DNA of 64,000 nt from VRUE01 sp963725085 (GCA_963725085.1 CAVRXM010000003.1:310001-374000); one strand, 5' to 3'. Positions 52,492 through 61,504 are shown, numbered from the stretch's first letter. Numbers and translations: made by a program. Notes: generated by a model from the letters alone, not told the origin.

Positions 52492-53625
52492 TCAGAGCCC
52501 GAACCAGCGCGCTCTCCGGCTCGAGCCGAACTCCTGCTTCTCGGCGACCAGCTCGGCCGAGGGCGGGTTGAAGGTGCCGGTTCGCTCGGGGCCGGAGAGG
52601 AAGTCGATGTCGACGCTGGCCACGCGACCGTGGCCAAACTCGATGAAGCAGGTGCCCTGGCCGAGGTGGCGGCCGGGGGGATCATCTCCGCGGAGCTCGG
52701 CGAGGAGGGCCTGGGCCGCGATCCGACCCGCGCCCTCGGCGAAGACGCCGGCCTTCGGCACGCCTGCGGTGGCGACGTCACCGACCGCATAGACGGCCGG
52801 AAAAGCGGTCCGCAGCGTCGCCGGATCAACCGGGACGTAGCCGTCCTCGGTGATGCCGCTGGCGATGACGACGTCCGGCGCCCGGTGCCTGGGCACGCCG
52901 AGGAAGAGGTCGAAGTCGAGCTCGGCGCCGTCGTCGAGCACCGCGACCCCGCGCTCTCCGTCGAGCGAGGCGATCCGGTGGCCGCCGATGAGGTCGATGC
53001 CCCGCTCGGCGAACTCGGCTTCAAGCGCCGCCGAGGTCTCGGGCGATGGCGGCACCGGTGTTCCGAACGGGACCACGAACGAGATCTCGCACCGCTCCCG
53101 CACACCCCGGGTCCGCAGATCGTCGTCGAGCAGCAGGGCGCACTCGCTGGGCGCCGGCGGGCACTTGAACGGCGCCCCGCAGACGCCGATCACCACCCGG
53201 CCCCGCTCGAATGTCGGCAGGATCCCCGCCACTCGCTCCGCTCCGGCCACCGAGTAGAACTCGTTGCCGGCCGTGAGAAGACCGGGAGTCGCATCGAAGT
53301 CGTAGTCGGCGCCGAGCGCGATCACCATCGCGTCGCCCTCGTGGGAGCCGCCATCGGTCGTCACCCGCCGCGCCTCGGGGTCGATCGCGGTGACGGTCTC
53401 CTGCACCCAGCGAACCCCGGGCTTGTCGAACTCCGAATACGGGATCCGAACCTCATCGACCGTTGCCCCGCCGAACATCAGATCGAGCTTCGAGAACCCG
53501 AAGACGAACCCGTCCCCGGCGTCGATCAGCGTCACCTCGATCTCGCCGTTGCTCCCCTCCGAGAGCAGCGTCGCGACCTCGAGGCCGCCGAACCCCGCGC
53601 CGAGGATGAGCACCCGCTGTCCCAC
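52492..53625 (-). CDS. SQR/FCSD-like FAD oxidoreductase
   Basis: 377 residues. The FAD motif is VLILGAGFGGLEVATLLSEG. The central stretch IGVCGAPFKCPPAPSECALL carries the Cys pattern seen in sulfide:quinone oxidoreductase and flavocytochrome-c sulfide dehydrogenase relatives. The second FAD contact is AVYAVGDVATAGVPKAGVFA. The C-terminal amphipathic region of membrane-bound SQR is short here, so a soluble or loosely bound enzyme is likely. A second SQR-like gene in the window lies at 37485. Confidence 0.82.
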   Translation of the reverse strand: MGQRVLILGAGFGGLEVATLLSEGSNGEIEVTLIDAGDGFVFGFSKLDLMFGGATVDEVRIPYSEFDKPGVRWVQETVTAIDPEARRVTTDGGSHEGDAMVIALGADYDFDATPGLLTAGNEFYSVAGAERVAGILPTFERGRVVIGVCGAPFKCPPAPSECALLLDDDLRTRGVRERCEISFVVPFGTPVPPSPETSAALEAEFAERGIDLIGGHRIASLDGERGVAVLDDGAELDFDLFLGVPRHRAPDVVIASGITEDGYVPVDPATLRTAFPAVYAVGDVATAGVPKAGVFAEGAGRIAAQALLAELRGDDPPGRHLGQGTCFIEFGHGRVASVDIDFLSGPERTGTFNPPSAELVAEKQEFGSSRRARWFGL

Positions 53626-53656
53626 GGGAACGATCCTATTGGCGCAGCCTACCCGC

Positions 53657-54823
53657 TCAGCCGTTGAGCCTGACCTGGGCGACGACGCCGGCGTGGTCGG
53701 AGGGCCAGAACGGCGGGGTCGCCTCGAACGGCGAGTCGCCGATCAGCGCCGCCTGGTCTCCGTCCGATCGCGCGGCTCCGCGGCTGAGGATCAGGTCGAT
53801 CCGGGTTCGCAAGGTCGAAACCGGGTTGTTCAGCGCCCCCGGGGCGAGTGGCGGGGTGTCCGACTCCTGGCAGCACGAGCTGCCGGCGCCGAGTTCGCCT
53901 TCGTCCCAGGCGTCACGGAACCTGCCGGGCGCGGTGAGTTGCGCATAGGAGGTCGTCGTGGAGCCGTCCGACGCGGAGTTGAAATCGCCGGTGGCGACGA
54001 TCGTCCCGCCCTTGGCCGGCCCTTTGAGGAACTCAGCCGCCTGCGCCTGCTGCACGGCGGGAAATTCCTCCGTCTCGAGGTGGGTGGTCACGAACCTGAA
54101 CGGCTGCTGCTTAAGCCTCGCGTCGATGCTGGCCCAGCCGCGGGCGAACGACAGCGAGCCGACCGGCGAGTTCACCACCTCCTGAGCGTTGTAGCGCCCG
54201 CTCTGGGGGTCGTTCCAGGTCAAGCCCGGGGTGTCATCGTTGACGAGGATCACGTCGCGATCCTGGAGCCGGACCGTGCAGGTGATGGTCGAAGGGGGTG
54301 TGAAGCAGGCCCCCAGCGCCAGCGGCGCCGGGCCGATGTCCGCGTTGTTCGAGACGGCGGCCACCGAGTAGTGCAGCCCACGGCTGGCGAGGTCGCTCTG
54401 CAGGATCGCGAGGAAATCGTAGCCGGGGGGTGGGTTGACCCCGCCGGTCGTCCACTTCGTGACCTCCTGAAGGCCGATCAGGTCCGGCCCGTTGGCCTGG
54501 ATCTCGTCGGCGATCGCCTCCGCCCGCGCCGGGAAGTTCGTGTACTGCACCGTCGCGTAGATCTGCGCGACGGCCGCGACGAACGACGCCTGATCGGTCG
54601 CAGTGAGCGCCGGCGCGAGGCTGGAGCCCAGATAGAGGTTCTGGGTCATCACGTTCAGGTCGCGCTTGCCCCCTGCGGATGCCTGGGAGCCGGCGACGGC
54701 GTGGGCCGCGCCGACCGCGGGTGTGAGCTGCGGAGAGCTCGCGGAAGCGGATGAGGCCAGCAGGCCGGCCCAAACCACGAGGACGGCGACTACGGCGGCG
54801 AATCGGAGGCGATGCAGGCTCAT
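53657..54823 (-). CDS. Secreted endonuclease/exonuclease/phosphatase-fold protein
   Basis: 388 residues. A signal peptide (AAVVAVLVVWAGLLASSASA) precedes an EEP domain: NVMTQNLYLGSS, DLIGLQEVTKW (metal Glu), THLETEEFPAVQQAQAAEFL, IVATGDFNSASDG and the terminal catalytic WPSDHAGVVAQV. Fold members include DNases, sphingomyelinases and phosphatases. Two CC residues (SSCCQE) may form a disulfide. ATG 54823 has TAGGAG upstream; upstream in-frame codons look non-coding. Confidence 0.88.
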   Translation of the reverse strand: MSLHRLRFAAVVAVLVVWAGLLASSASASSPQLTPAVGAAHAVAGSQASAGGKRDLNVMTQNLYLGSSLAPALTATDQASFVAAVAQIYATVQYTNFPARAEAIADEIQANGPDLIGLQEVTKWTTGGVNPPPGYDFLAILQSDLASRGLHYSVAAVSNNADIGPAPLALGACFTPPSTITCTVRLQDRDVILVNDDTPGLTWNDPQSGRYNAQEVVNSPVGSLSFARGWASIDARLKQQPFRFVTTHLETEEFPAVQQAQAAEFLKGPAKGGTIVATGDFNSASDGSTTTSYAQLTAPGRFRDAWDEGELGAGSSCCQESDTPPLAPGALNNPVSTLRTRIDLILSRGAARSDGDQAALIGDSPFEATPPFWPSDHAGVVAQVRLNG

Positions 54824-54934
54824 TTCTACTCCTAGCTGTGGGAACGAATCGGCGTCAATGGTTCTTGCGCGCCCGGCCCCGCAGCCACCGCGCCGCCATG
54901 TTATCCGTGATGCGACCGGGGTAGGGTCCGAAAT

Positions 54935-55300
54935 ATGAGCGAGTCTCCCTCCCATCTGATCGACGCGAAGATCGTCGAGCTGGGCGACTGGCGGGGCGAG
55001 ACGCTCGCTCGGATCCGAGACCTCATCAAGGAGGCCGACCCCGAGGTGGTCGAGGAGTGGAAATGGAGAGGCGTTCCGGTCTGGGAGCACGACGGAATCA
55101 TCTGCACCGGCGAGACCTACAAGAACTACGTGAAGACGACCTTCGCCAAGGGCGCCTCGTTGGAGGACCCCGCGGGCCTGTTCAACTCCAGCCTCGAGGG
55201 CAACACCAGGCGGGCAATCGATTTCCACGAGGGCGAGGAGATCGACGAGGAGGCGTTCAGGGAGCTGATTCGGGCCGCCGTGGCCCTGAACACCGGCTGA
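54935..55300 (+). CDS. DUF1801 (YdhG-like) protein
   Basis: 121 residues, cytoplasmic. The core EEWKWRGVPVWEHDGIICTG, YKNYVKTTFAKGASLEDPAG and LFNSSLEGNTRRAIDFHEGE matches the DUF1801 family (YdhG-like fold). The function is unknown. Divergent from the secreted EEP-fold gene and alone on its strand. Confidence 0.88.
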   Translation: MSESPSHLIDAKIVELGDWRGETLARIRDLIKEADPEVVEEWKWRGVPVWEHDGIICTGETYKNYVKTTFAKGASLEDPAGLFNSSLEGNTRRAIDFHEGEEIDEEAFRELIRAAVALNTG

Positions 55301-55377
55301 GCGGCCCCCACTCTGCCGCCAAGCGGTGGCCGGCTACACGCCGGAGCTGTTCCGGGAAAGACGCAGCTGGTAGTTCG

Positions 55378-56664
55378 TCAGTGGCCGGCGGCCTGCCGGA
55401 GGACGATCGTCTTGCTCGCGGTCACCGGCACTCCCGGCACCGGCTTGTATTTGAGCTGCGCGATCAACCGAACCGTGCCCGTGCTCGCGAGGCGTCCCTT
55501 TGCCCTGCCGCGGGCCTTGATCGGGATCCGCAGCGTTCGCGGGCCCGGTGGGCGCCGCTGCAACGATCGCACGCCTCCGCCTTTGAGGGTGAGGATCCCA
55601 GCGCCGGGAACGGTCACCGGCAGGAGAGCCGTCCCCGTCTTTCGGTTCAGCTTCGTCCTACCGAAGCGGACGGTCGCCTTCACCACCTGCAGTCTTGCTA
55701 CCGCCGCGGTTGCGGCGGCGCCGGATGCGGTGCCGGACAGGGTGACTTCGTAGGTCCCCGGCTCGGCGTCGTTCGGAGCCTGGACGGTCACCGCGCCGGA
55801 GCTGGCGATGCGATGCGTGTCGGCCGGCAGCGGGCCGGTCGCGAAGCCGTTGGTCACCGGGGTCAGGATCGCGCCCGGGAGGTTGCTGCTCGTCGAGAAG
55901 GAGAAGGTCGGCTGGGTCGCCGCCGTGCTGGCGAAATCGAAGTCGAAGGGCACCAGCACGCGGCCGCCGACGAAGACCCTGGTGATCGGCTGGTGCGCAC
56001 CGATTCGCAGGTCCGCGGTGCCGAGCTCCTTTTCTTCCCCGGGAGCGCAGATCGCGTTCGCGTCGCTCATCCCCGCCGGCTCGTAACAGTTGACGGTACG
56101 GCCGGCGGAGTGGGTGCCGTCGATTCGCCGCCAGCCGATGATGACGCCGACCTTGAACGGCCCGGCGAAGGCGGAGGTCGCCTGCGGGAGCCCGAAGTCG
56201 GCGTTGATCGCCCATTCGCGAAGGCTCCCCGGTTCCTCGTTGAATACGCCTGAGAGGTAGCCGACCCCGTCGGTCCCGGGGGGAGGCCAGGGCTGCCCTT
56301 CCTCTTTCTGGCTCACTTCGTTGATGGCCTGCGTCACTTCTTCATTGCGAACGTAGGCGATCGCCGCGCCGCTGTTGAGCGATTCCGCCCGCAGCGTCTG
56401 CGGCGCGCCGGCCCCCTTCGGGATCGCGATCCCGAGCATGTACTGAGACTGTCCTTCGGTTTTGTTCGCTTCGCAGTTTTCTTCGGACACGGTGCAGAGC
56501 TCGAAATGGACGCTGACCGGGCCGATCCCCCCCGGCTGGGAAAGGCGCAGCGACCCGGGCTTGAACACCGCGCAGCCGCTGAGGGCGAGGGCAATGGCGA
56601 GTATCGAGGTGACCCCGAGGGCGAGGGCAAGGGCCGATCTTCTGTGGTTGAGAAAGGCGGACAA
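55378..56664 (-). CDS. Lipoprotein with C-terminal NRKTGTA-type module
   Basis: About 428 residues from TTG 56664 (a start up to 56751 is possible). A lipobox ends the hydrophobic leader (AIALALSGCAVF). The N-terminal half has Cys pairs (FELCTVSEENCEANK, VNCYEPAG, AICAPGEE). An Ig-like stretch (SGAVTVQAPNDAEPGTYEVT) follows. The protein ends with the module FGRTKLNRKTGTALLPVTVP seen in two other proteins of this window. No enzymatic signature. Probably surface-exposed. Confidence 0.78.
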   Translation of the reverse strand: MSAFLNHRRSALALALGVTSILAIALALSGCAVFKPGSLRLSQPGGIGPVSVHFELCTVSEENCEANKTEGQSQYMLGIAIPKGAGAPQTLRAESLNSGAAIAYVRNEEVTQAINEVSQKEEGQPWPPPGTDGVGYLSGVFNEEPGSLREWAINADFGLPQATSAFAGPFKVGVIIGWRRIDGTHSAGRTVNCYEPAGMSDANAICAPGEEKELGTADLRIGAHQPITRVFVGGRVLVPFDFDFASTAATQPTFSFSTSSNLPGAILTPVTNGFATGPLPADTHRIASSGAVTVQAPNDAEPGTYEVTLSGTASGAAATAAVARLQVVKATVRFGRTKLNRKTGTALLPVTVPGAGILTLKGGGVRSLQRRPPGPRTLRIPIKARGRAKGRLASTGTVRLIAQLKYKPVPGVPVTASKTIVLRQAAGH

Positions 56665-56729
56665 GACGATCTGCTCGAAGTGGGTACCGGGACTCGGAGG
56701 GTATCTCCCCCGACAGAAGGAGAGTCGAG

Positions 56730-57263
56730 ATGGGAAGACTGATCGCGACAACGCAGGCCACCGTCGACGGCGTCATCGACCCGGTCGGCGAGTGGGGTGC
56801 AGGCGGACGGAGACCACGGCGAGTACTCGTTCAAGCGGCAGGCGAGGTCCGGCGGCTTGGTGCTCGGCCGCAAGACCTACGAGGGGCTGGCGGGATACTG
56901 GCCGAGCCAGTCGGGCAAATGGGCAGACATGGTGAATCCGATGCCGAAGTACGTCGGGTCCAGGACCCTGACCGGCGATCTCGAGTGGAACGCGACCCTG
57001 CTCGAGGGGGACCTCGAGGACTCGATCCCGAAACTGAAGGACGAGGTCGACGGCGACCTGTTCATGCACGGGAGTGGCGAGTTCGCGTACGCCCTGGCCG
57101 ACCGGGGCCTGGTCGACGAGTACGAGGTCTACCTGAACCCGCTCGTCTGGGGCAAGGGCAACGTCCACGTGCTCGGCGGCAGGGGAACCGTCCGGATGGA
57201 GCTCGACGACGTGAAGCGGTTCGACTCGGGGTGGTCCTCCTCACCTACTTCCCGGCATCCTGA
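56730..57263 (+). CDS. RibD C-terminal / dihydrofolate-reductase-like protein (two frame breaks)
   Basis: About 178 residues. It starts MGRLIATTQATVDGVIDPVG. An extra G in a run near 56793 breaks the frame; the protein continues GLVLGRKTYEGLAGYWPSQS, LFMHGSGEFAYALADRGLVD and EYEVYLNPLVWGKGNVHVLG. A missing G near 57228 breaks it again, and the end is GVVLLTYFPAS. The fold is that of the RibD reductase/DHFR-like family (YyaP/YwjB type), NADPH-dependent but of unknown substrate. Confidence 0.82.
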   Translation: MGRLIATTQATVDGVIDPVGEWGAGGRRPRRVLVQAAGEVRRLGARPQDLRGAGGILAEPVGQMGRHGESDAEVRRVQDPDRRSRVERDPARGGPRGLDPETEGRGRRRPVHAREWRVRVRPGRPGPGRRVRGLPEPARLGQGQRPRARRQGNRPDGARRREAVRLGVVLLTYFPAS

Positions 57264-57324
57264 CCGCGGCTCGGCGATCGGTTTTCGCCTGCTATATCGG
57301 GACGACTGAGGATCGGCTGCTACC

Positions 57325-58629
57325 GTGGACGGGTCGGGTTTGGCCGATTTCGCCACCCGAGAGGTTCCGTTTCCTCCACGTGCCGGGTTGGCGCCTTGGG
57401 GTCGCAGGATCTCCCAAGACGTTCAACTAGGAGCTCACAACATCACTACTTTCGCCGATCTCGGCGCCTCCAAGCCGGTGGTCGACGCCCTGCGGGCGCG
57501 CTCGATCACCCAGCCGTTCCCCGTTCAAGAGATGGTCATCCGCGACGCGCTCGCGGGTCGCGATCTTCTCGTCCAATCCCCGACCGGCTCGGGCAAGACC
57601 CTGGCCTTCGGCGTCCCGCTGGTCGATCTGCTGCACCCTGGTGCCGACGTCCCGGGCGCCCTCGTCCTCGCGCCCACCCGGGAGCTGGCAAGCCAGATCG
57701 TCACCGCGCTCACCGCGCTCGCCAAGTCGCGCGGCCTGAAGATCGCCGCCGTCTACGGCGGTGTCGGGATGCGGCCGCAGATCGCCGCGGCGCGGCGAGC
57801 CGACATCCTCGTCGCCACCCCGGGTCGCCTCGAGGACCTGATCGGCCGAGGCGCGGTCTCGCTCGGGCGGGTCCGCGTGCTCGTCCTCGACGAGGCCGAT
57901 CGCATGCTCGACATGGGGTTCCGGCCGGCGGTCGACCGAATCGTCGCGCAGACGCCGACCGACCGCCAGACCCTGTTCTTCTCGGCAACGCTGGCGGGCG
58001 CCACCGGCAAGGTCGCGGCCGCCTACACCCGTGAGGCCCGCTCCCACACGCATGCCGAGCCGGAGCGCAAGAAGCAGGCCAAGGTCGAGCACCGCTTCCT
58101 CCCGGTCGACTCGCAGGGCGCCAAGCTCGACCACCTCGTCTCACACATCTCAGAGAAGGGCGCCGGCCGCTCGCTCGTCTTCGTCCGCACCAAGCGCGGG
58201 GCCGACCGGCTGGTGAAGCGACTGCGGGGCCGCCGGGTAGACGCCGTCGCGATGCACGGCGACAAGAGCCAGGGCCAGCGCGAAAGGGCGCTGGCCCGCT
58301 TCGAGCGCGGCGAAGTCATGACGCTGGTGGCGACCGACGTCGCCGCCCGTGGCATCGATATCCCCGACGTCGAACGGGTGATCAACTACGACGCCCCGGA
58401 GGATCGAGAGGCCTACGTGCACCGGGTCGGCCGCACCGGCCGCGCCGGTCGTACCGGAACCGGGATCAGCTTCGTCCTCGCGGACCAAGCCCAGGAGATG
58501 CACCGGATCAGCGCCACTCTCGGGCTCGAGGGCGGGCTCGCCGGGCCGGCTGCAGGCGCGAGGGACGATCGGTCCCCGCGCCGCCGTCGCCGACGCAACC
58601 GGCGTCGAGACCGTGCGGTCGCCAGGTGA
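57325..58629 (+). CDS. DEAD-box RNA helicase
   Basis: 434 residues, cytoplasmic. The Q-motif region TFADLGASKPVVDAL begins near residue 41. Then come motif I SPTGSGKTLAFG, Ia APTRELASQ, motif II LVLDEADRMLDMG, motif III FFSATL, motif V ATDVAARGIDIP and motif VI HRVGRTGRAGRTG. The C-terminus is very basic (RSPRRRRRRNRRRDRA), suited to RNA binding. The open frame starts at GTG 57325, but the first 40 residues look unlike protein, and an AGGAG at about 57430 suggests a later start at an unusual codon. Confidence 0.9.
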   Translation: MDGSGLADFATREVPFPPRAGLAPWGRRISQDVQLGAHNITTFADLGASKPVVDALRARSITQPFPVQEMVIRDALAGRDLLVQSPTGSGKTLAFGVPLVDLLHPGADVPGALVLAPTRELASQIVTALTALAKSRGLKIAAVYGGVGMRPQIAAARRADILVATPGRLEDLIGRGAVSLGRVRVLVLDEADRMLDMGFRPAVDRIVAQTPTDRQTLFFSATLAGATGKVAAAYTREARSHTHAEPERKKQAKVEHRFLPVDSQGAKLDHLVSHISEKGAGRSLVFVRTKRGADRLVKRLRGRRVDAVAMHGDKSQGQRERALARFERGEVMTLVATDVAARGIDIPDVERVINYDAPEDREAYVHRVGRTGRAGRTGTGISFVLADQAQEMHRISATLGLEGGLAGPAAGARDDRSPRRRRRRNRRRDRAVAR

Positions 58630-58979
58630 GGACTATGGAGGCCGCCGCAACAAGATGGAGCTGCGCTCGCTGCGGCGTCTCGGCCGGCAGAATCGACGGC
58701 AAGCGCGTGGCGCTGCCCCCGGCCTGGTCCCGGTCGGGGGAAATGATCTTCTGCCTCTCGTGCAGGCGCGCCCTCGCAGAGGACGCGGCGATGGAGTCCG
58801 CCCCCGAGGACAGCCCCCGTGAGGAGCTCGTTCGGATCCGGCGCAGGGCGCTGATCGAGTTCGAGATCAGCCGCTCCCCCGATGCGCCCAACAGGACGAT
58901 CGCGCAGGCCTGCCGCACCTCGACCGGGGCGGTCGCGGCTGTCCGCGAGAGGCCGCTCGAGCCGCCCGCAGAACACTGA
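58626..58979 (+). CDS. Zinc-ribbon plus HTH small protein
   Basis: 117 residues, GTG start overlapping the helicase stop (GTGA); ATG 58635 is an alternative. Two CxxC pairs (WSCARCGVSAG and FCLSCRRAL) could bind one zinc. The second half (ELVRIRRRALIEFEISRSPD, RTIAQACRTSTGAVAAVRER) looks like a helix-turn-helix. Tight coupling to the helicase gene suggests a nucleic-acid-related role. No named family recognised. Confidence 0.7.
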   Translation: MRTMEAAATRWSCARCGVSAGRIDGKRVALPPAWSRSGEMIFCLSCRRALAEDAAMESAPEDSPREELVRIRRRALIEFEISRSPDAPNRTIAQACRTSTGAVAAVRERPLEPPAEH

Positions 58980-59836
58980 TGGAGATCGGGATTGGCCTGG
59001 CGGCGGCCGTCGCGCTGATGACGAACCTCGCCGCGCTCTTCAAGCACCGCGGCTGCCAGCACGCCCAGCCCGTCTCCGTCGGCCGGCCGCTGATGAGCCT
59101 CCGCAGCCTCGCCGCCTCACCCTGGTTCGCCGCGGGCTGGGTTCTCGCCGCCGTGGCCTGGCTGGCCCACCTCGCCGCACTCTCGCTGGCCCCGCTCTCC
59201 CTTGTGCAGGCCGTGCTCGCCGGTGGCGCGGTGACCCTAGCCGTGCTTTCCCAACGTCTCTTCGGAGACCCGGTCGAGCGTCGACAATGGCTGGCGCTGA
59301 TCCTCGGCGGTGCGGGACTCGCGCTGCTCGCGGCCACACTTCCGCATTTCCAAGGTCCCCACTCCAGCTTCTCCCTGGGGGCAATCGTGAGCTTCGAGGG
59401 CGGACTGGTTCTGGTCGCGGCCGGGATCGCGCTCGGCCACCGCGCCGAGCGGCTCGCGGCCCGACGCGGGGTGCTGCTCGCGGTCCTCGCCGGGCTGCTC
59501 TTCGCGCTCGCCGGGGTCGCGATCAAGGCCCTGATGGCGGGCGGCGGCGGCTGGGGGCTGACTTCCTCCCTGGTCCTCCTCACCCTTGCCTGCGGGGCCC
59601 TCGCCCAGTACACGGCGGTCGCCGCCCTCCAGCGGGGAGGAGCAATCGAGACGATCGGCCTGATGGGAATCGTCGCCAACGCAACCCAGATCGTGGGCGG
59701 CATCCTCGTCTTCGGCGATCCCCTCTCCCCCAACCCCCTCGGGATCGTGCTCCAGGTCGCCGCCCTCGGGATGGTCTGCTTCTCCGCACTGCTGCTGCCA
59801 TCCTCGTCCCCCCCACGGCCGCTGGGGCAGACATAG
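58979..59836 (+). CDS. DMT/EamA-type membrane transporter
   Basis: 285 residues with about nine or ten hydrophobic segments, for example AGWVLAAVAWLAHLAALSLA, LVQAVLAGGAVTLAVL, GVLLAVLAGLLFALAGVAIK and IGLMGIVANATQIVGGILVF. The two-fold internal layout matches the drug/metabolite transporter superfamily. It starts at ATG overlapping the stop of the zinc-ribbon gene (TGATG). The substrate is unknown. Confidence 0.83.
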   Translation: MEIGIGLAAAVALMTNLAALFKHRGCQHAQPVSVGRPLMSLRSLAASPWFAAGWVLAAVAWLAHLAALSLAPLSLVQAVLAGGAVTLAVLSQRLFGDPVERRQWLALILGGAGLALLAATLPHFQGPHSSFSLGAIVSFEGGLVLVAAGIALGHRAERLAARRGVLLAVLAGLLFALAGVAIKALMAGGGGWGLTSSLVLLTLACGALAQYTAVAALQRGGAIETIGLMGIVANATQIVGGILVFGDPLSPNPLGIVLQVAALGMVCFSALLLPSSSPPRPLGQT

Positions 59837-59900
59837 GCGGGCCGCCGTCCGGCAGGTGGGTGGGTGCACCCCCAGCATCAACCCCGAGCGCCTGATCGGT

Positions 59901-60791
59901 TCAGGCCCGGATGTGCCTGAGCTTGTCCGGGTTGCGGACGATGCGGATCGTCCGGACGAGGCCGCCGGAGACCTCGACCGTGAGCACGTCGGTGACATCG
60001 CCGTCGGGGCCGATCATCATCTGGCCCGGCTGGCCGTTGACGGTGACGCGCCGGCGGCGGAAGCCTCCGCGCTTGAGGCGCCTGCTGATGATTTTCACCA
60101 TGAATCGGGCGATCCGGTCGACACCGGAGAATGGCCGGCGCGCAGCCGTCACCTTCCCGCCGCCGTCCGAGTAGACGACCGCATCGGCGGCGAGGACCTC
60201 CTTCAACGTCTCGACGTCGCCGCTCTCGCTGGCCTCGAGAAAGCGGTCGAGCAGCTCGTCGCCGTGGCTTCGATCTGCCTCGAACCGGGCTTCGCGCACT
60301 TCCACGTGCTTGCGGGCGCGCCGCGCGATCTGCCGGCAGTTCTCCTCCCCCTTGCCGACCGCCTCGGCAATCTGCGGATAGTCGTAGCCGAAGACGTCGC
60401 GGAGCAGGAAGACCGCGCGTTCGACCGGCGAGAGCGTCTCGAGCAGGACGAGGAACGCCTGTGAGGCCGTGTCCGCCACCTCGGCGTGCTCGGCCGGTCC
60501 CGGGTCCTCATCGGTGAGGAGCGGCTCGGGCAGCCAGGGCCCGACATAGCTCTCCCGCCTCGCGCGGGCCGAGCGCATGTGGTCGATCGCGAGGCGGGTC
60601 GTCACGGTCGAGAGCCAGGCCCGCGGCGATTCGACCGCCATGCCGTCGTGGCGAGCGCGCTCGAGCCTGAGGAAGGCCTCCTGCCCGATGTCCTCGGCGT
60701 CGCTGACGCTGCCGGTCATCCGGTAGGCGATCGCGAAGGTCAGCCTCCGCTGCTCCTCGAACTCAGCCTCCGGCGCTCGCCGCTCGTCCAT
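59901..60791 (-). CDS. sigJ: ECF41-type (SigJ-like) RNA polymerase sigma factor
   Basis: 296 residues. Region 2 reads RRLTFAIAYRMTGSVSDAED and RAWLSTVTTRLAIDHMRSAR. Region 4 reads LETLSPVERAVFLLRDVFGY and QIAEAVGKGEENCRQIARRA. A C-terminal SnoaL-like extension contains DGGGK and ends VRNPDKLRHI; both motifs mark the ECF41 group, where the extension controls activity in place of an anti-sigma factor. ATG 60791 has AGAGGT upstream. The AhpD-like gene directly upstream is the usual ECF41 partner. Confidence 0.92.
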   Translation of the reverse strand: MDERRAPEAEFEEQRRLTFAIAYRMTGSVSDAEDIGQEAFLRLERARHDGMAVESPRAWLSTVTTRLAIDHMRSARARRESYVGPWLPEPLLTDEDPGPAEHAEVADTASQAFLVLLETLSPVERAVFLLRDVFGYDYPQIAEAVGKGEENCRQIARRARKHVEVREARFEADRSHGDELLDRFLEASESGDVETLKEVLAADAVVYSDGGGKVTAARRPFSGVDRIARFMVKIISRRLKRGGFRRRRVTVNGQPGQMMIGPDGDVTDVLTVEVSGGLVRTIRIVRNPDKLRHIRA

Positions 60792-60827
60792 TTGACCTCT
60801 GACGATCATTACCCCGGCTCCGCCGCC

Positions 60828-61301
60828 TCAAGCAGCGGCGAGCATCCCCGCCTCGTAGTGGCCCGGCTCTGCTCGGGTCGTGATCATCAGCCGGTTCCAG
60901 GTGTTGATCGCGGCGACCGCGAAGACGACCTGGGCGAGCTCCTCGCCGAGGGCGTCGCTCGCCTGCTCCCAGACATCGTCGGGGACGTGCCCCTCGGAGA
61001 TCAGCGTCATCGCCTCGCAGAGCTCCAGCGCCGCCCGCTCACGCGCGTCGTAGTAGGGGCTCTCGCGCCAGGCGTCGAGCGAGTAGAGCCGCTCCTCGGT
61101 CTCCCCCGCCGCGCGCGCGTCCTTCCAGTGCATGTCGATGCAGAAGGCGCAGCCGTTGATCTGCGAGGCGCGCAGGCTCAGGAGATGGTGGAGGTGCTCC
61201 TCGAGCTCGATCGAGGCCCCCAGCCTGAGCATCGCCCCCATCAGCCGCTTCGGGGCCTGCTCGACCAGCTGCATCCGTCCTGCCGGGAATTGCTGAGTCA
61301 T
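60828..61301 (-). CDS. AhpD/carboxymuconolactone-decarboxylase-family protein
   Basis: 157 residues, all helical. The peroxidase-type CxxC lies in INGCAFCIDMHWKDARAAGE, and VAAINTWNRLMITT is near the C-terminus. The fold gives thiol peroxidase-like activity in AhpD; here the partner is unknown. GAGGAGG precedes ATG 61301. It sits 36 bp upstream of the ECF41 sigma gene on the same strand, the arrangement known for ECF41 regulons. Confidence 0.92.
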   Translation of the reverse strand: MTQQFPAGRMQLVEQAPKRLMGAMLRLGASIELEEHLHHLLSLRASQINGCAFCIDMHWKDARAAGETEERLYSLDAWRESPYYDARERAALELCEAMTLISEGHVPDDVWEQASDALGEELAQVVFAVAAINTWNRLMITTRAEPGHYEAGMLAAA

Positions 61302-61504
61302 GTTTGCCTCCTCTTGTTTTCCGCCGTCAGAAATGAGACGAAACGAACGAGGGCGGCGTGACATCCGGCCCGGCAGACCCCGGTGAGGAGCACGCCGTCC
61401 ACAACTGAGATACCCGTCACACAACGACCTAGGCAGTCACATCCGTGGTGGCCATCTCGTCTTTCCCCGTAGACGCACGAAATGGAGAAAACGGAGGAGT
61501 TCGC

